Positions 38,775 to 47,902 of a DNA stretch of 64,000 nucleotides are shown piece after piece. The translations under genes were made by a program, and so were the position numbers. Location: the NCBI GenBank assembly GCA_964506245.1, contig CAZDKK010000011.1:38098-102097 (forward strand), read 5' to 3'. The stretch is from CAZDKK01 sp964506245. Its GTDB lineage: Bacteria; Eisenbacteria; RBG-16-71-46; CAIMUX01; WJJG01. Position 1 is the first letter of the stretch; every line of letters starts with the position of its first letter. The notes under the pieces are model-generated. The model had not been told where the DNA came from. It was given only the letters and a program-made list of their open reading frames with translations, and ran no database searches.

Positions 38775-40112
38775 ATGAAACATGCGGTGCTGCTCGCAGT
38801 CCTGACAGCGGCGGTTTCTCTGGATCCTGCAGGGGCCGCGACCTACTTCGTGGCGCCCGATGGCAGCGGTGATTTCCCAACCATCCAGGCCGCCGTCGAT
38901 GGCGTGGCCAACGGGGACACGATCGAGCTCGGCAGTGGACTCTTCCAGGGCCCCGGAAATCGTGGCATCCGCTACCGCGGCAGGACGCTGACCGTGCGCG
39001 CCCGCAGCGGGGACCCCGATTGCTGCCTCATCGACTGCGAACTCCAGACTTCCGGATTCATCTTCGACGGTGGAGAGATCTCGCTGGCGGTCCTCGACGG
39101 TGTAACAGTCATGCAGGGAAACGGTGATCTCGGTGGGGGGATTGTCTTCCTGGACTATTCCTCGCCCACGATCCGCCACTGCGTGTTCACTGCCAATACC
39201 AGTGACTTCTTCGGAGGTGGACTGTACTCCTATGCAAGCTTCCCCACCCTAGTTGACTGCGTGTTCGAGGATTGCACCGCCCGCCTGGGTGGGGGTTTGT
39301 GCATCGCCGAGGGTGCCCCCACGCTCACAGGGTGCACCATTGCAGGGAACACGGGGGAGTGGGGTGGCGGCCTCGACTGCTACGGCGCCGCCCCCATCTT
39401 CACCGCATGCACCATTGCGGACAATTTCGCCTCGGTCGGCGGAGGAGCCGTCTACTGCGAAGGTGGGGCTTCTGCACAGCTCGAAAACTGCATCATCGCG
39501 TTCAACGATCGGACGGGTGCGGTCGTCTGCTCCGGATACGGCAGCAGCGCGACGTTGGCATGCTGCGATCTCTATGGGAACGTCGGCGGCGACTGGATTG
39601 GCTGCATCGCCAGCCAATACGGCACCGACGGGAACATCTGTGCGGATCCGCGCTTCTGCGGAGAGGTCGGTCTGCCCGGGCCCTACTCCCTGAGGGACGA
39701 CAGCCCGTGCGCCGCAGAGAACAATCCCGGGTGTGGACAGATCGGAGCTTGGTCGGTCGGTTGCGGAGTGATGGTGGTGCGGGACCCTTACGCTGAACGG
39801 CGATCGACGCACCTTGACGCAGGATGGCGGGCGGCGCGCCTCAGCCCCGTGCATCCGAATCCGACAACAGGCGCAACGACGATCGCCTATCGGCTGCTGA
39901 TGCCCGGGCCGGGCGGCGTGAGTCTGAGCATCTTTGATCCGCAAGGGCGCTGCGTGCGGACGCTGGTGCAGGAGTCAGCTGTGGCGGGGGAGCACGTCTT
40001 CCCATGGAACGGCGCCGACGGCGCGGGGCAAGCGGTGCCGTCCGGCCTGTACGTCATTCGGCTCTCCGCCAATGGGAGCTGCGATCGGGGATCCGTGCTG
40101 GTGGTTCGGTAG
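38775..40112 (+). CDS. exported beta-helix protein without TGA
   Basis: This 445-residue protein starts at ATG 38775 (MKHAVLLAVLTAAVSLDPAGA, signal). TYFVAPDGSGDFPTIQAAVDGVANGDTIELGSGLFQGPGNRGI is the usual helix start; Cys-rich coils follow (SSPTIRHCVFTANTSDFFGGGLYSYASFPTLVDCVF). Where three paralogs have GGLCI-TGA-GGS, this one has GGLCIAEGAPTLTGCTI, so Ala replaces the TGA-encoded residue and no GGUC hairpin follows. A Cys-rich segment (CCDLYGNVGGDWIGCIASQYG, CGQIGAWSVGCG) precedes the FlgD-like domain (VSLSIFDPQGRCVRTLVQE, PSGLYVIRLSANGSCDRGSVLVVR). It appears intact and is probably co-transcribed with the gene before it. Confidence 0.85.
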   Translation: MKHAVLLAVLTAAVSLDPAGAATYFVAPDGSGDFPTIQAAVDGVANGDTIELGSGLFQGPGNRGIRYRGRTLTVRARSGDPDCCLIDCELQTSGFIFDGGEISLAVLDGVTVMQGNGDLGGGIVFLDYSSPTIRHCVFTANTSDFFGGGLYSYASFPTLVDCVFEDCTARLGGGLCIAEGAPTLTGCTIAGNTGEWGGGLDCYGAAPIFTACTIADNFASVGGGAVYCEGGASAQLENCIIAFNDRTGAVVCSGYGSSATLACCDLYGNVGGDWIGCIASQYGTDGNICADPRFCGEVGLPGPYSLRDDSPCAAENNPGCGQIGAWSVGCGVMVVRDPYAERRSTHLDAGWRAARLSPVHPNPTTGATTIAYRLLMPGPGGVSLSIFDPQGRCVRTLVQESAVAGEHVFPWNGADGAGQAVPSGLYVIRLSANGSCDRGSVLVVR

Positions 40113-40587
40113 ACCGCATCGCAAGCCAGTTCCCGGGAAGCAACAACTTCCACGGGGATCCGCTGTTCTGCGGTGCCCTGAACCCGGAAGCGCCTTACTC
40201 CCTTCACTCTTCCTCGCCGTTGTTCTCATCCTTCAGCACGTGTGGACCCATCGGCGCCTGGCCGGTCGGGTGTGGCGACATGAGCGACGCTCCGGTCAAG
40301 TCCTCGGTACCGGTCACGTGGACCTTGTCATCTCCGCGACCAAATCCATTCACACAGGAAACTGGATTGGCACTCGGCGCTCCACCAGGCATCGAGTTGT
40401 CTGTCGAGGTGTTCGATCCTGCAGGACGTCGGGTGCGCATCCTGGTTGATGACGTCGACGGAGGCAGTGTAGGAACGGTCTCGTGGCACGGCCGGGACGA
40501 TCGGAGCCACCTGCAGCACTCCGGGATCTACTTCATCGGCTCAGAGCTGACGGGGTGTCGGTTGGGCACCCCGTGCTGTTGTTGAGG
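40113..40587 (+). pseudogene. C-terminal remnant of another beta-helix protein
   Basis: Right after the stop of the preceding gene another frame reads DRIASQFPGSNNFHGDPLFCGALNPEAPYSLHSSSPLF, CGPIGAWPVGCGD and a FlgD-like domain (LSVEVFDPAGRRVRILVDDVDGG, HSGIYFIGSELTGCRLG). The frame ends TPCCC, whereas a one-base shift gives HPVLLLR and a stop, the expected family end. The N-terminal two thirds are gone, so two tandem paralogs have recombined and lost the middle. Confidence 0.7.
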
Positions 40588-40687
40588 TAGCTTGCACATG
40601 GGCAGATCGTTCCGATATGAGTACAAGCGCGAGCCCTCATGGGTCCGCCGGTTAGCGCGGCCGAGACCAGAGAGAGGAGGGTGGCGC

Positions 40688-41050
40688 ATGGCACTGAACA
40701 TCAGCAGGGAGCTTGCAGCCCTGGAGCGGATGACGCTGGCGGAGCTGCGGGGCAGGTACGCCGAGGTCTTCAGCAAAGGCACCAGCTCCCGTCACAAGCG
40801 ATTCCTGATCCGCCGCATCGTCTGGCGCCTGCAGGCCAACGAGGAAGGCGACCTCTCCGAGCGCGCCCGCCAACGGGCCAGAGAACTCGCGGCCCACTCC
40901 GACGTGCGCCTGACCGCGCCGAGAGCGAAGGCGGCCGCCCCAGGAGCCGAGGCCGAGGCGAGGATCGCCACGATTGAGCTTTCGCCCGATGAGCGGCGCG
41001 TGGGAGAATCCAACTGCGAAATGGCCCCGGTCGGCGCGGAATCGGTGTGA
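40688..41050 (+). CDS. DUF2924-like protein, C-terminally truncated
   Basis: ATG 40688 follows AGAGAGGAGGGTGGCGC. MALNISRELAALERMTLAELRGRYAEVFSKGTSSRHKRFLIRRIVWRLQANEEGDLSERARQRARELA is a close match to the N-terminal half of DUF2924 proteins, which are encoded next to site-specific recombinases in mobile regions. The usual second half with the beta-rich YRSLSAVA-type end is missing; the frame ends VGAESV after 120 residues. It is probably a non-functional leftover of an integrated element. Confidence 0.65.
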   Translation: MALNISRELAALERMTLAELRGRYAEVFSKGTSSRHKRFLIRRIVWRLQANEEGDLSERARQRARELAAHSDVRLTAPRAKAAAPGAEAEARIATIELSPDERRVGESNCEMAPVGAESV

Positions 41051-41395
41051 GGAGGCCCCGCCCGCGGGGCCTGCGGGGGTGCTGCGCCTCTCGGCGACCC
41101 CGCCGCGGCACGCGGATCTCGCTTGGCGGACAGACTCCGTCCTGCCCCCGCATGCGCCACACCCTCGCGGGGGATCAGGCGGCCTTGGCGGCCACACGTA
41201 CTCATGGGTGATCCGCATCCGCACCCGGGCTGCACGCCTCGCGCTGGGAGCCCGGGTGCACCGCCCGTGATCACGGCGGCGGCCGGATCTCCGAGCGCGC
41301 CGGCGCACGATCCGGCCAGCCCTCGTCGGGTCCGTGGCAGAGTTGCGCGCATTCGGGCGCCTCAGCGGCAGGATCAGCGGGCGACAACGACAGCA
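41051..41395. other. intergenic, nothing recognised
   Basis: About 345 bases between the DUF2924 remnant and repeat copy 2, with no supported gene on either strand. Confidence 0.4.
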
Positions 41396-41767
41396 GCGCA
41401 AGCACTGCGCCGGTCGATCCTGCGGAAGGTCGGGGCGCCGTGGTCTTGCAGCAGGTTCACCAGTGGGTCGTAGATCTCGCCCGCGTCGACGCAGAAGACG
41501 ATCGGCTTGCGCGTGGCGCGGAAGATGCGCGCGAAGCCCATGCCCAGCGAGCCCTCGGCGTACAGGTTCTCCTTGTGCTCGGGGCTGGGTGGCAGGACGT
41601 TGACCGCCAGGGTCAGCGGCACGCACGAGATGAGCATGCAGTCGACGTTCGGATCCTCGACCATCGCCGCCACGCAGTTGAGGTAGGCGGGCGTTGGCGT
41701 GATGGGCGTCGCGTCGAGCCGGTTGCGAAAGTCGACGATGCCCTCGGGCAGCCCCTTGCGCATCCGG
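41396..41767 (-). pseudogene. acyl-CoA synthetase C-terminal fragment, copy 2
   Basis: The same residues as in copy 1 from GLPEGIVDFRNRL to HGAPTFRRIDR, after which the sequence departs (RSACAAVVVAR), so the natural C-terminus is lost here. No start codon or upstream enzyme part is present. Confidence 0.7.
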
Positions 41768-41953
41768 CAGGTCTTCGATGCGTCCGGCCGACTGATGCGC
41801 ACGCCGGCCGACGGCACGCACCGCGCCGGTCTGCACCGGATCGGATGGGATGGCCCCGATGCGGCCGGTCAGCTCGCCCTGTCGGGTGTCTATTTCTGCC
41901 GCCTGCGGACCGAGGAGGGTATGTTCACGCGCAGCCTGATTCTCTCTCGCTGA
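41768..41953 (+). pseudogene. orphan FlgD-like sorting-domain 3' end, copy 2
   Basis: VFDASGRLMRTPADGTHRAGLHRIGWDGPDAAGQLALSGVYFCRLRTEEGMFTRSLILSR and a stop, a third version of the C25 protease end. No passenger domain. Confidence 0.75.
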
Positions 41954-41981
41954 TCCGGAGCGACCCTGTCAAGTAGGCGCC

Positions 41982-42015
41982 GAGGCCACTCTTCTCTTTT
42001 GAGGGGAGTGGCCTC
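41982..42015 (+). terminator. copied hairpin (repeat copy 2)
   Basis: GAGGCCACTCTTCTC and GAGGGGAGTGGCCTC around TTTT, the third version of the hairpin at 27492. Confidence 0.5.
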
Positions 42016-42434
42016 CGCCTTTCTACTGACTGAGATCCGTCGGGAGATGGGGCTCTCCGAACGGCATCGCCTGACTCGGAACAATCCGCGACCCGAAGTC
42101 TGGACTGGATTGGTCTTCAGATAGAGAGAAACCTCCCCTGTACAAGAAACCCATCCGTCTCTTGGACAGAGAGTCAGGAGAGCTCCTTGTGACCATTGAC
42201 TCGTTGCCTCTGAGCCCCCGGCCGACGGCACATCCTCAGATTCGCACGCAACACCCGTGATGCCGACGTCGGTGTCCGTTGCTGGATCTTGCTCATGGTC
42301 AGCCGGGGTCTGATCTGCAAGGCGGCCACCCATCCAGCGGCTTGTAGTCGCCCCGTTTTCAAGCGGTTACACGTTCCATTCCGTTGTGCTCCCTGAGCCC
42401 GGGACGACCTGCAGCGAGAGGAAGAGTCAGGGGA

Positions 42435-42464
42435 TTGACGCGCCCGCGGGGGTGGGTCCATACT
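42435..42464 (+). promoter_or_regulatory. sigma70-like promoter of the 42643 gene
   Basis: TTGACG - 18 bases - CATACT, conserved with 34356-34385 (-) and 36406-36435. It gives a leader of about 170 bases that contains the hairpin at 42526-42569. Confidence 0.5.
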
Positions 42465-42525
42465 CACTTGTGAAAGTGACCCAGTGACTCCGCCCGCAAG
42501 TCCCGTCGTAGGGAAGCCGACAGGT

Positions 42526-42569
42526 CTTGCCCGGCCGGGTGAGGTTTCGACGTCTCACCTCCGGCAAGG
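42526..42569 (+). promoter_or_regulatory. conserved leader hairpin
   Basis: CTTGCCCGGCCGGGTGAGGT, spacer TTCGACGT, then CTCACCTCCGGCAAGG form a long imperfect stem in the leader, as upstream of the 31320-34175 gene. The loop side differs but pairing is kept. Confidence 0.45.
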
Positions 42570-42642
42570 GTGCCTCGCCTGATCTCGCCCGCGAGTCCAC
42601 TGCGCGTATGTCTCGATCCATGCCAAGGAAGGAGACCGTGAG

Positions 42643-45519
42643 ATGCGCAAGACTCTCGTGCTGTTCTGCGTGTCGGGCATCGTCACGGGCTCGGCGGCCG
42701 CCGATCCCGCCAACCTTGAGGGGGGGGCGTTCCTAGCGCACCTTCCGACGGGGATGGAATACTCGAGTGGCCCGCCTGCCGGCGGTTGGTGCCAGGAGTA
42801 CTGGGACCACTACCGCATCGAAGACTGCGAGGACCAGGTCAACCGCATCGAGACGACCGAGCCGGTCATCTGGTTCATCTTGGCTGCCTGGGCCGAGGAG
42901 AAGGAATGGTGCGGCACCGAGTTCGGCCTGGGCGAGTACGATCCGTCTACCTTCAGCTTCACCGACCATGGCCCATGCTGGCCCGAGGACGGGCTGGAGA
43001 TCCCGACAGCCTCCTGGCCGGGTCCGGGCGAGGGAACTGCGATCGTGACAACCGGCGCGCACTGGGAGGGCAACCTCGTGCCGGTCTACTACTTCGCCGG
43101 GTACGCCTACGAGGAGGGCTTACTCCCGCTGGCCGTGGATCCGGCAACGGGCTTCGTGGGGACATCGAACTGCGAGAGTCCGCCGCAGGCGTGGGCCGCG
43201 GATTCGCTGGGGGGCATGGGCCTCTTCCGGGCGGGGGTGTACGCCTGCCCGGAGGGGCTGATGGCGGGGGGCCAGGGATCTGGGTCGACGGGCGGCGGAG
43301 GAATCGAGCCGGAGGCAGGCGGCGGGATCCTTGGGCCGGGGGAGCACAACGTGATCTTCGTCTGTCCCGGCACAGCGGACAGCACCATTCAGGCCGCCAT
43401 AGATGCGAGCACAACTGTCGATGGCGACACGATCGAGCTGTGCTGCGACGTCCCGTTCACGGGCGACTTGAATCGCAACATCTCGTTCCTAGGGAAGCGG
43501 CTTGTGATTCGCTCCGAGTGCGACGATCCCGCGAGGTGCGTCATCGACTGCGAGGGCCGTCTGGCTGGCAGCGCAGAGGCAAGACGGGGCCTCGTCGTCG
43601 GCCCCTCAGATTCTCTGGGCGTCACGGTGAGAGGGGTCACCGTGTTCGATGGCGTGTCCTACGACTCGCTTGGCTGACCCGCTTGCGATGGCGGCGGGTT
43701 CCGCTGCCTTGATGGGGGCTCGGTCACGTTCGAGAACTGCATCTTCGACCACTGTGACGTGGTGCGGCACGGCCACGACTACGCCGGCGGTGCGGGGTTT
43801 GTCGGGCGGGGCGTCAATGCAGATCACAAGTCAAGAGCCCTCCTGCGGTCGTGTGTGTTCTCTCACAACCGCGCTGGTTCGGACGGTGGAGGCGCCGTCT
43901 TCGCTGAGTACGATTTCACCGAGGTAGCGTTCGAGCAATGTACCTTCATCGGCAATTGCGCCTACTCGGGTGGTGCGCTGCGCCTTGAAGACAATGTGCG
44001 GGCCGTGATAAGGAACTGCACGTTCTCTGGAAACTGGTCTCGTCCGCTCGCGTCCTGGGGTGGTGCCTTGTGGTGCGGGCGCTCGGTTGACGTCACGATT
44101 GAGAACACGATCGTGGCTTTCAGTTCGCGCGGAGCAGGGATCGCCTGCCGCACCGACCCTCGACCTGTGGTGGAGCTGAGTTGCTGTGATGTCTACGGCA
44201 ACGTTGGCGGAGACTGGGTCGGGCAGATTGCCGAACAGCGGGGCATCAACGGCAACATCTGGGGTGACCCCGGATTCTGTGACACCCTGAACGGCAACTT
44301 CGCGATCCAGGCAAGTTCTCCCTGCATGGCCGACGATCTCCTTGGCTGCGGACTGATCGGGGCGCACGGGGACGGCTGCTCGGGCGAGGTGTGGGTGGTA
44401 GATCCCCAGGGAGGTGCGGACTTCACGACGATCCAAGAGGCCCTGAGCAGTTGTTACGCCTGGGACATCGTTCAGCTCAGCGATGACGTCTACTCAGGGA
44501 CAGGCAATCGCGATCTCGAGGTTCCGTCGATTCCGATCACGATCCGCTCCGAGAGCGGCGATCCAAGTGCCTGCCTCATCGACTGCGAGGGCGATCCCTT
44601 TGACCCGCACCGGGCTTTCACCTTCGCTGGCGGCGTGGGCCAGGAGGCGATCCTGCGGGGAGTGGGGATCACAGGTGGTAGAGCCGCGCTCGGCGCGGGT
44701 GGTGGCGCAATCTACTGCCCCAATGCATCGCCGCGGCTTGCTGGTTGTCTGCTGTTCCACAACAACGGGGCCAGCCGAGGTGGAGGCGCCTACTGCGATA
44801 GCTCAGCATTCCCTGCCCTCCTTCGCTGCACGATCTCAGGCAACCAAGCTACGTATGGAGGGGCGCTGTACTTCGCTGACTCTGCGGGTGCGATGGTGCA
44901 GGCTTCGATCCTGTCCTTCAGTCCGGGCGGGGGAGCGATCGGCTGTGATGCCGGAGCCGGCCCGTCCCTTTCATGCAGCGATGTCTACGGCAACGTCGGA
45001 GGGGACTGGTCGCAGACGTGCATTGCGGATCAACGGGATCTGCGCTGGAACTTCGGCGTTGATCCCTGCTTCTGTGGTGAGGAGGCGGACGACTACACGC
45101 TTCACGAGGACTCCCCATGCGCCGGGACATGGGGAGCCTGCGGTGTGATCGGGGCGATGCAGATCGGCTGCGGCCTCGGTCAGTGTGAGCAGCCGCAGGT
45201 GAGCGGGATCCTCGATTGGTGCGGCACTCAGGTTCTCGGCGGACGTCTTCGATCTGTTCCGGGTCCCTTCCCTGTTGGCGGCCGTATCACGTATACGATT
45301 CGTGCTGCTGAAGCACCCAAACGCGTTGTGCTGACCCTGTACGATGTAGCGGGCAGGCTTGTGTGCCCGTTGATCGATGCAGTTCTGACCTCGGGTGAGC
45401 ATTCCGTGACCTGGGACGGGACAAGCGGCATGTTCCAGCCAGTGCCAGCGGGGGTCTATTTCTGTCGACTGAGCATCGGGGGGAGAAGCGAGACCATGCC
45501 ACTCGTCCTGGTTCGTTGA
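42643..45519 (+). CDS. large exported beta-helix protein, predicted selenoprotein (U-P-A-C type)
   Basis: The product has 958 residues if TGA at 43675-43677 (codon 345) is read. ATG 42643 follows AAGGAAGGAGACCGTGAG; MRKTLVLFCVSGIVTGSAAA is the signal. Residues 21-215 are the DPANLEGGAFLAH domain. The helix begins near HNVIFVCPGTADSTIQAAIDASTTVDGDTIEL. The TGA context is YDSLG-TGA-PACDGGGFRCLDGGSVTFENCIF. Downstream come Cys-rich coils, a second WVVDPQGGADFTTIQEALSSC block, and a FlgD-like end (VVLTLYDVAGRLVCPLIDA, PAGVYFCRLSIGGRSETMPLVLVR). It is colinear with the 31320-34175 gene throughout, while many synonymous and some amino-acid changes separate them, so both halves on each side of TGA appear to be under selection. 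Confidence 0.78.
43675..43708 (+). promoter_or_regulatory. SECIS-like hairpin after in-frame TGA
   Basis: GGCGGCG-GGTTC-CGCTGCC at 43690-43708, +13 to +31 from TGA, with GGU at +20 to +22. Identical to the hairpin of the paralog at 33107-33125. Confidence 0.6.
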
Positions 45520-45540
45520 GAGGTCGAACAGGAGGTAGAT

Positions 45541-46581
45541 ATGCGAGCTTACATAGTGTTGTGGGGCTTATGGGCATTCCTGACCGCACACGCCCTGGGC
45601 GAGACCTATCTCGTCATCCCTGGTTCCCACCTAGGGGACTTCCCCGACATCCAGACCGCCATCGATTCCGTCCTAGACGGTGACATCATAGAGCTGGCCG
45701 ATGGCGTGTTCTGGGGAACGGGCAATTGGGACATCGACTGGCACGACAAGGAGGTGACGATTCGCTCGCGGAGCGGAAACCCCGAGGCCTGCTTCATCGA
45801 TGGCGCCGGGATCTGGCACGAGCAGCATCGCGGATTCTACATCCACGATGTCGGTGTTGGTGCTGTGCTTGATCGAGTCACGATTAGGAACTGCGAAGCG
45901 GTCTTCGGGGGTGGGATTCGCATCGTCAATGCGTCGCCGACGATCACCGGGTGCATCTTCCTGGAAAACGAAGCCGGGGATGGAGGTGCCGTCCTATGTG
46001 CTGCTGGGGCAACCCCGACGATTCAGGGCTGCACATTCCACCGCAATTGCGCCGCACAGGGGGCCGGCATTATGTGCCAGGATGGTCTCTCGACGATCAT
46101 CCGATGCACGTTCTCAGACAACGACGGATCCAGAGGCGGCGGTCTGTGCATATGAGGAGGCTCCGCGGCACTGGTCGAGTGCACATTCTACGGGAATCGG
46201 GGCTTCTCGAGCATCTACGTGCTGACAAACGCCGGAACACCCACCGTCGAGAATACGATTGTGGCCTTCTCCTCCATGGGCGTGGCCGTGCTTGCGAATT
46301 CCGAGGTGGCCTTGTCGTGCTGCGATCTCTATGGGAACTTGGGGGGTGATTGGATTGGCCGGATCGCCAGCCAATACGGCACCAACGGCAACATCTCTGA
46401 GGATCCACTCTTCTGCGACCCGGAGAACTTGGACCTCACGCTCCACGCCGATTCGCCCTGCGCACCGTTCACGCCGCCGAATCCCGAGTGCGACCTGATC
46501 GGTGCATGGCCCGTGGGGTGCGGCCCCACGCCGACGGTTGCCACGACATGGGGGCAGATCAAGACGCTGTTCGAGGACTGA
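45541..46581 (+). CDS. exported beta-helix protein, predicted selenoprotein (C-I-U type)
   Basis: The product has 346 residues if TGA at 46153-46155 (codon 205) is read. ATG 45541 follows CAGGAGGTAGAT, and MRAYIVLWGLWAFLTAHALG is the signal. TYLVIPGSHLGDFPDIQTAIDSVLDGDIIELADGVFWGTGNWDI opens the helix. The TGA context RGGGLCI-TGA-GGSAALVECTFYGNRG equals the paralogs at 30219 and 62321. After it come SIYVLTNAGTPTVENTIVAFS, CCDLYGNLGGDWIGRIASQYGTNGNISEDPLFC and the tail CGPTPTVATTWGQIKTLFED. It lies 21 bases after the U-P-A-C-type gene, so both types are probably on one transcript. Confidence 0.77.
46153..46182 (+). promoter_or_regulatory. SECIS-like hairpin after in-frame TGA
   Basis: GCACT-GGTCG-AGTGC (46168-46182). 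The GGUC loop starts at +18 from TGA. The outermost pair of the other two copies is lost here (G opposite A), the rest is kept. Confidence 0.62.
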
Positions 46582-46990
46582 CACTGCGGATGCAGAACCT
46601 GCTCCGCGATCGAGCCCAACCGCGCAGGCGGTCGATCGCGGTCAGGTAGAAGCGCGGGGAACGTGAGCAAGCGCGGGGTCTGACCTTGTTGGTGCGTTCT
46701 GTTTCGCCCCCACCCCGTCCGAGCATGAAACGCCCGGTCGGGGTTCCGATCATGACAGAGTCGTTCAATCTCGGTTGGGTCTGGGGCCAAGCGGAGTCAC
46801 GTGCCGGCTGAGCCTCTGGATGCCACAAGGTCCAGAGATAGGACTGGCGGCCGCTTCCCAGCACGGCGAGTGGCCACCCCCACGGGGAGTGGCCGCCCCC
46901 TGTTGCTCCACCCCGCGCCCCGGTATGCTGCCCCTGTCGCGGACGGCCGTCTGCACGGCCGGCCGTCCCGATCACGCGGAGGGGCGATGG
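46582..46990. other. intergenic, about 400 bases
   Basis: No supported gene. It contains a repeated GGGAGTGGCC/GGCGAGTGGCC block near 46867-46895 that could fold, and at the right end the GGAGGGG site of the radical SAM gene. Confidence 0.4.
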
Positions 46991-47902
46991 ATGACCCCGG
47001 CCTACCTCGATCTGGCCGCGAGCGGTGAGCTCGAACGGCGGATCGCGCTGGCCCAGGCGCGCCTGAAGGCGTGCGACCTGTGCCCGCGGCGGTGCGGCGT
47101 CGATCGCGCCGGCGGCCAGTTCGGCTTCTGCGCGACCGGCCGTCATGCCATCCTGGCGAGCGCCGGGCCCCACTTCGGCGAGGAAGCCCCGCTGGTGGGC
47201 ACCGGCGGGTCGGGCACGATCTTCGTCGCCTCCTGCAACCTCGGCTGCGACTTCTGCCAGAACTCCGAGATCAGCCACGAGAAGCTGGGGCGCGAGGTCA
47301 CGGCCGATGAGTGGGCCCGCCTGATGCTCGTCCTGCAGCAGCAGGGGTGCCACAACATCAACATCGTCACGCCTTCGCACGTCGTGCCCGCGCTGCTCGA
47401 GGCGCTGGCGGTGGCCGCGCGGAGCGGACTTGGCCTGCCGCTGGTATACAACACGGGCGGCTACGACAGCGTCGAGACGCTGCGCCTGCTCGAGGGGGTC
47501 ATCGACATCTACATGCCGGATTTCAAGTTCTGGGACCCGGAGCCCGCGGCCCGCTTCGCGGGGGCGCCCGACTACCCCGAACGGGCCCGCGCGGCGGTGC
47601 TCGAGATGCACCGGCAAGTGGGCGACCTCGAGATCGGGCCCGACGGCGTCGCCCGGCGGGGCCTGCTGGTCCGCCATCTGGTGCTGCCGGAGGGGCTGGC
47701 GGGCACGCCCGGGGTCTGCCGATTCCTGGCCGAGGAGATCGGGTGCGATACATACATCAACGTCATGAACCAGTATCATCCCGCTGGGCGGCTCGAGCGC
47801 CTCGGCCCCCTGAATCGGCCGGTCACACGACGGGAACACGAAGAGGCACTGGCGGCGGCACGCGCCGCCGGCTTGTGGAGGCTGGATGCGCGCAACCGAT
47901 GA
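46991..47902 (+). CDS. radical SAM protein, PflX / pyruvate formate-lyase activase-like
   Basis: The product has 303 residues from ATG 46991 (MTPAYLDLAASGELERRIALAQARL); ATG 46987 is out of frame. CDLCPRRCGVDR...FGFC is the N-terminal Cys cluster typical of the COG1313 (PflX-like) family. The radical SAM cluster motif is FVASCNLGCDFCQN (C82, C86, C89), which binds the 4Fe-4S cluster used to cleave AdoMet. Later motifs are NINIVTPSHVVPALLEAL, YMPDFKFWDPEPAARF, LLVRHLVLPEGLAGTPGVCRFLAEE and NVMNQYHPAGR. The substrate is unknown; it need not be pyruvate formate-lyase. The stop overlaps the start of the next gene. Confidence 0.9.
   Translation: MTPAYLDLAASGELERRIALAQARLKACDLCPRRCGVDRAGGQFGFCATGRHAILASAGPHFGEEAPLVGTGGSGTIFVASCNLGCDFCQNSEISHEKLGREVTADEWARLMLVLQQQGCHNINIVTPSHVVPALLEALAVAARSGLGLPLVYNTGGYDSVETLRLLEGVIDIYMPDFKFWDPEPAARFAGAPDYPERARAAVLEMHRQVGDLEIGPDGVARRGLLVRHLVLPEGLAGTPGVCRFLAEEIGCDTYINVMNQYHPAGRLERLGPLNRPVTRREHEEALAAARAAGLWRLDARNR

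Larger units (their letters stand above)
41396..42500 (+). repeat. chimeric repeat, copy 2
   Basis: This is the second copy of the unit at 35436-36480: reversed acyl-CoA synthetase tail (41396-41767), orphan sorting-domain end (41768-41953), hairpin, spacer and promoter. A one-base insertion (ACTGCGCC against ACTGCGC) lies close to the left junction. The spacer is longer by about 60 bases and more diverged than the left part. Confidence 0.75.

Noticed and set aside
27492..42015. Canonical intrinsic terminators
   Set aside because: The hairpins at 7915, 21165, 27492, 36021 and 41982 lack U-tracts; they are called terminator-like only.
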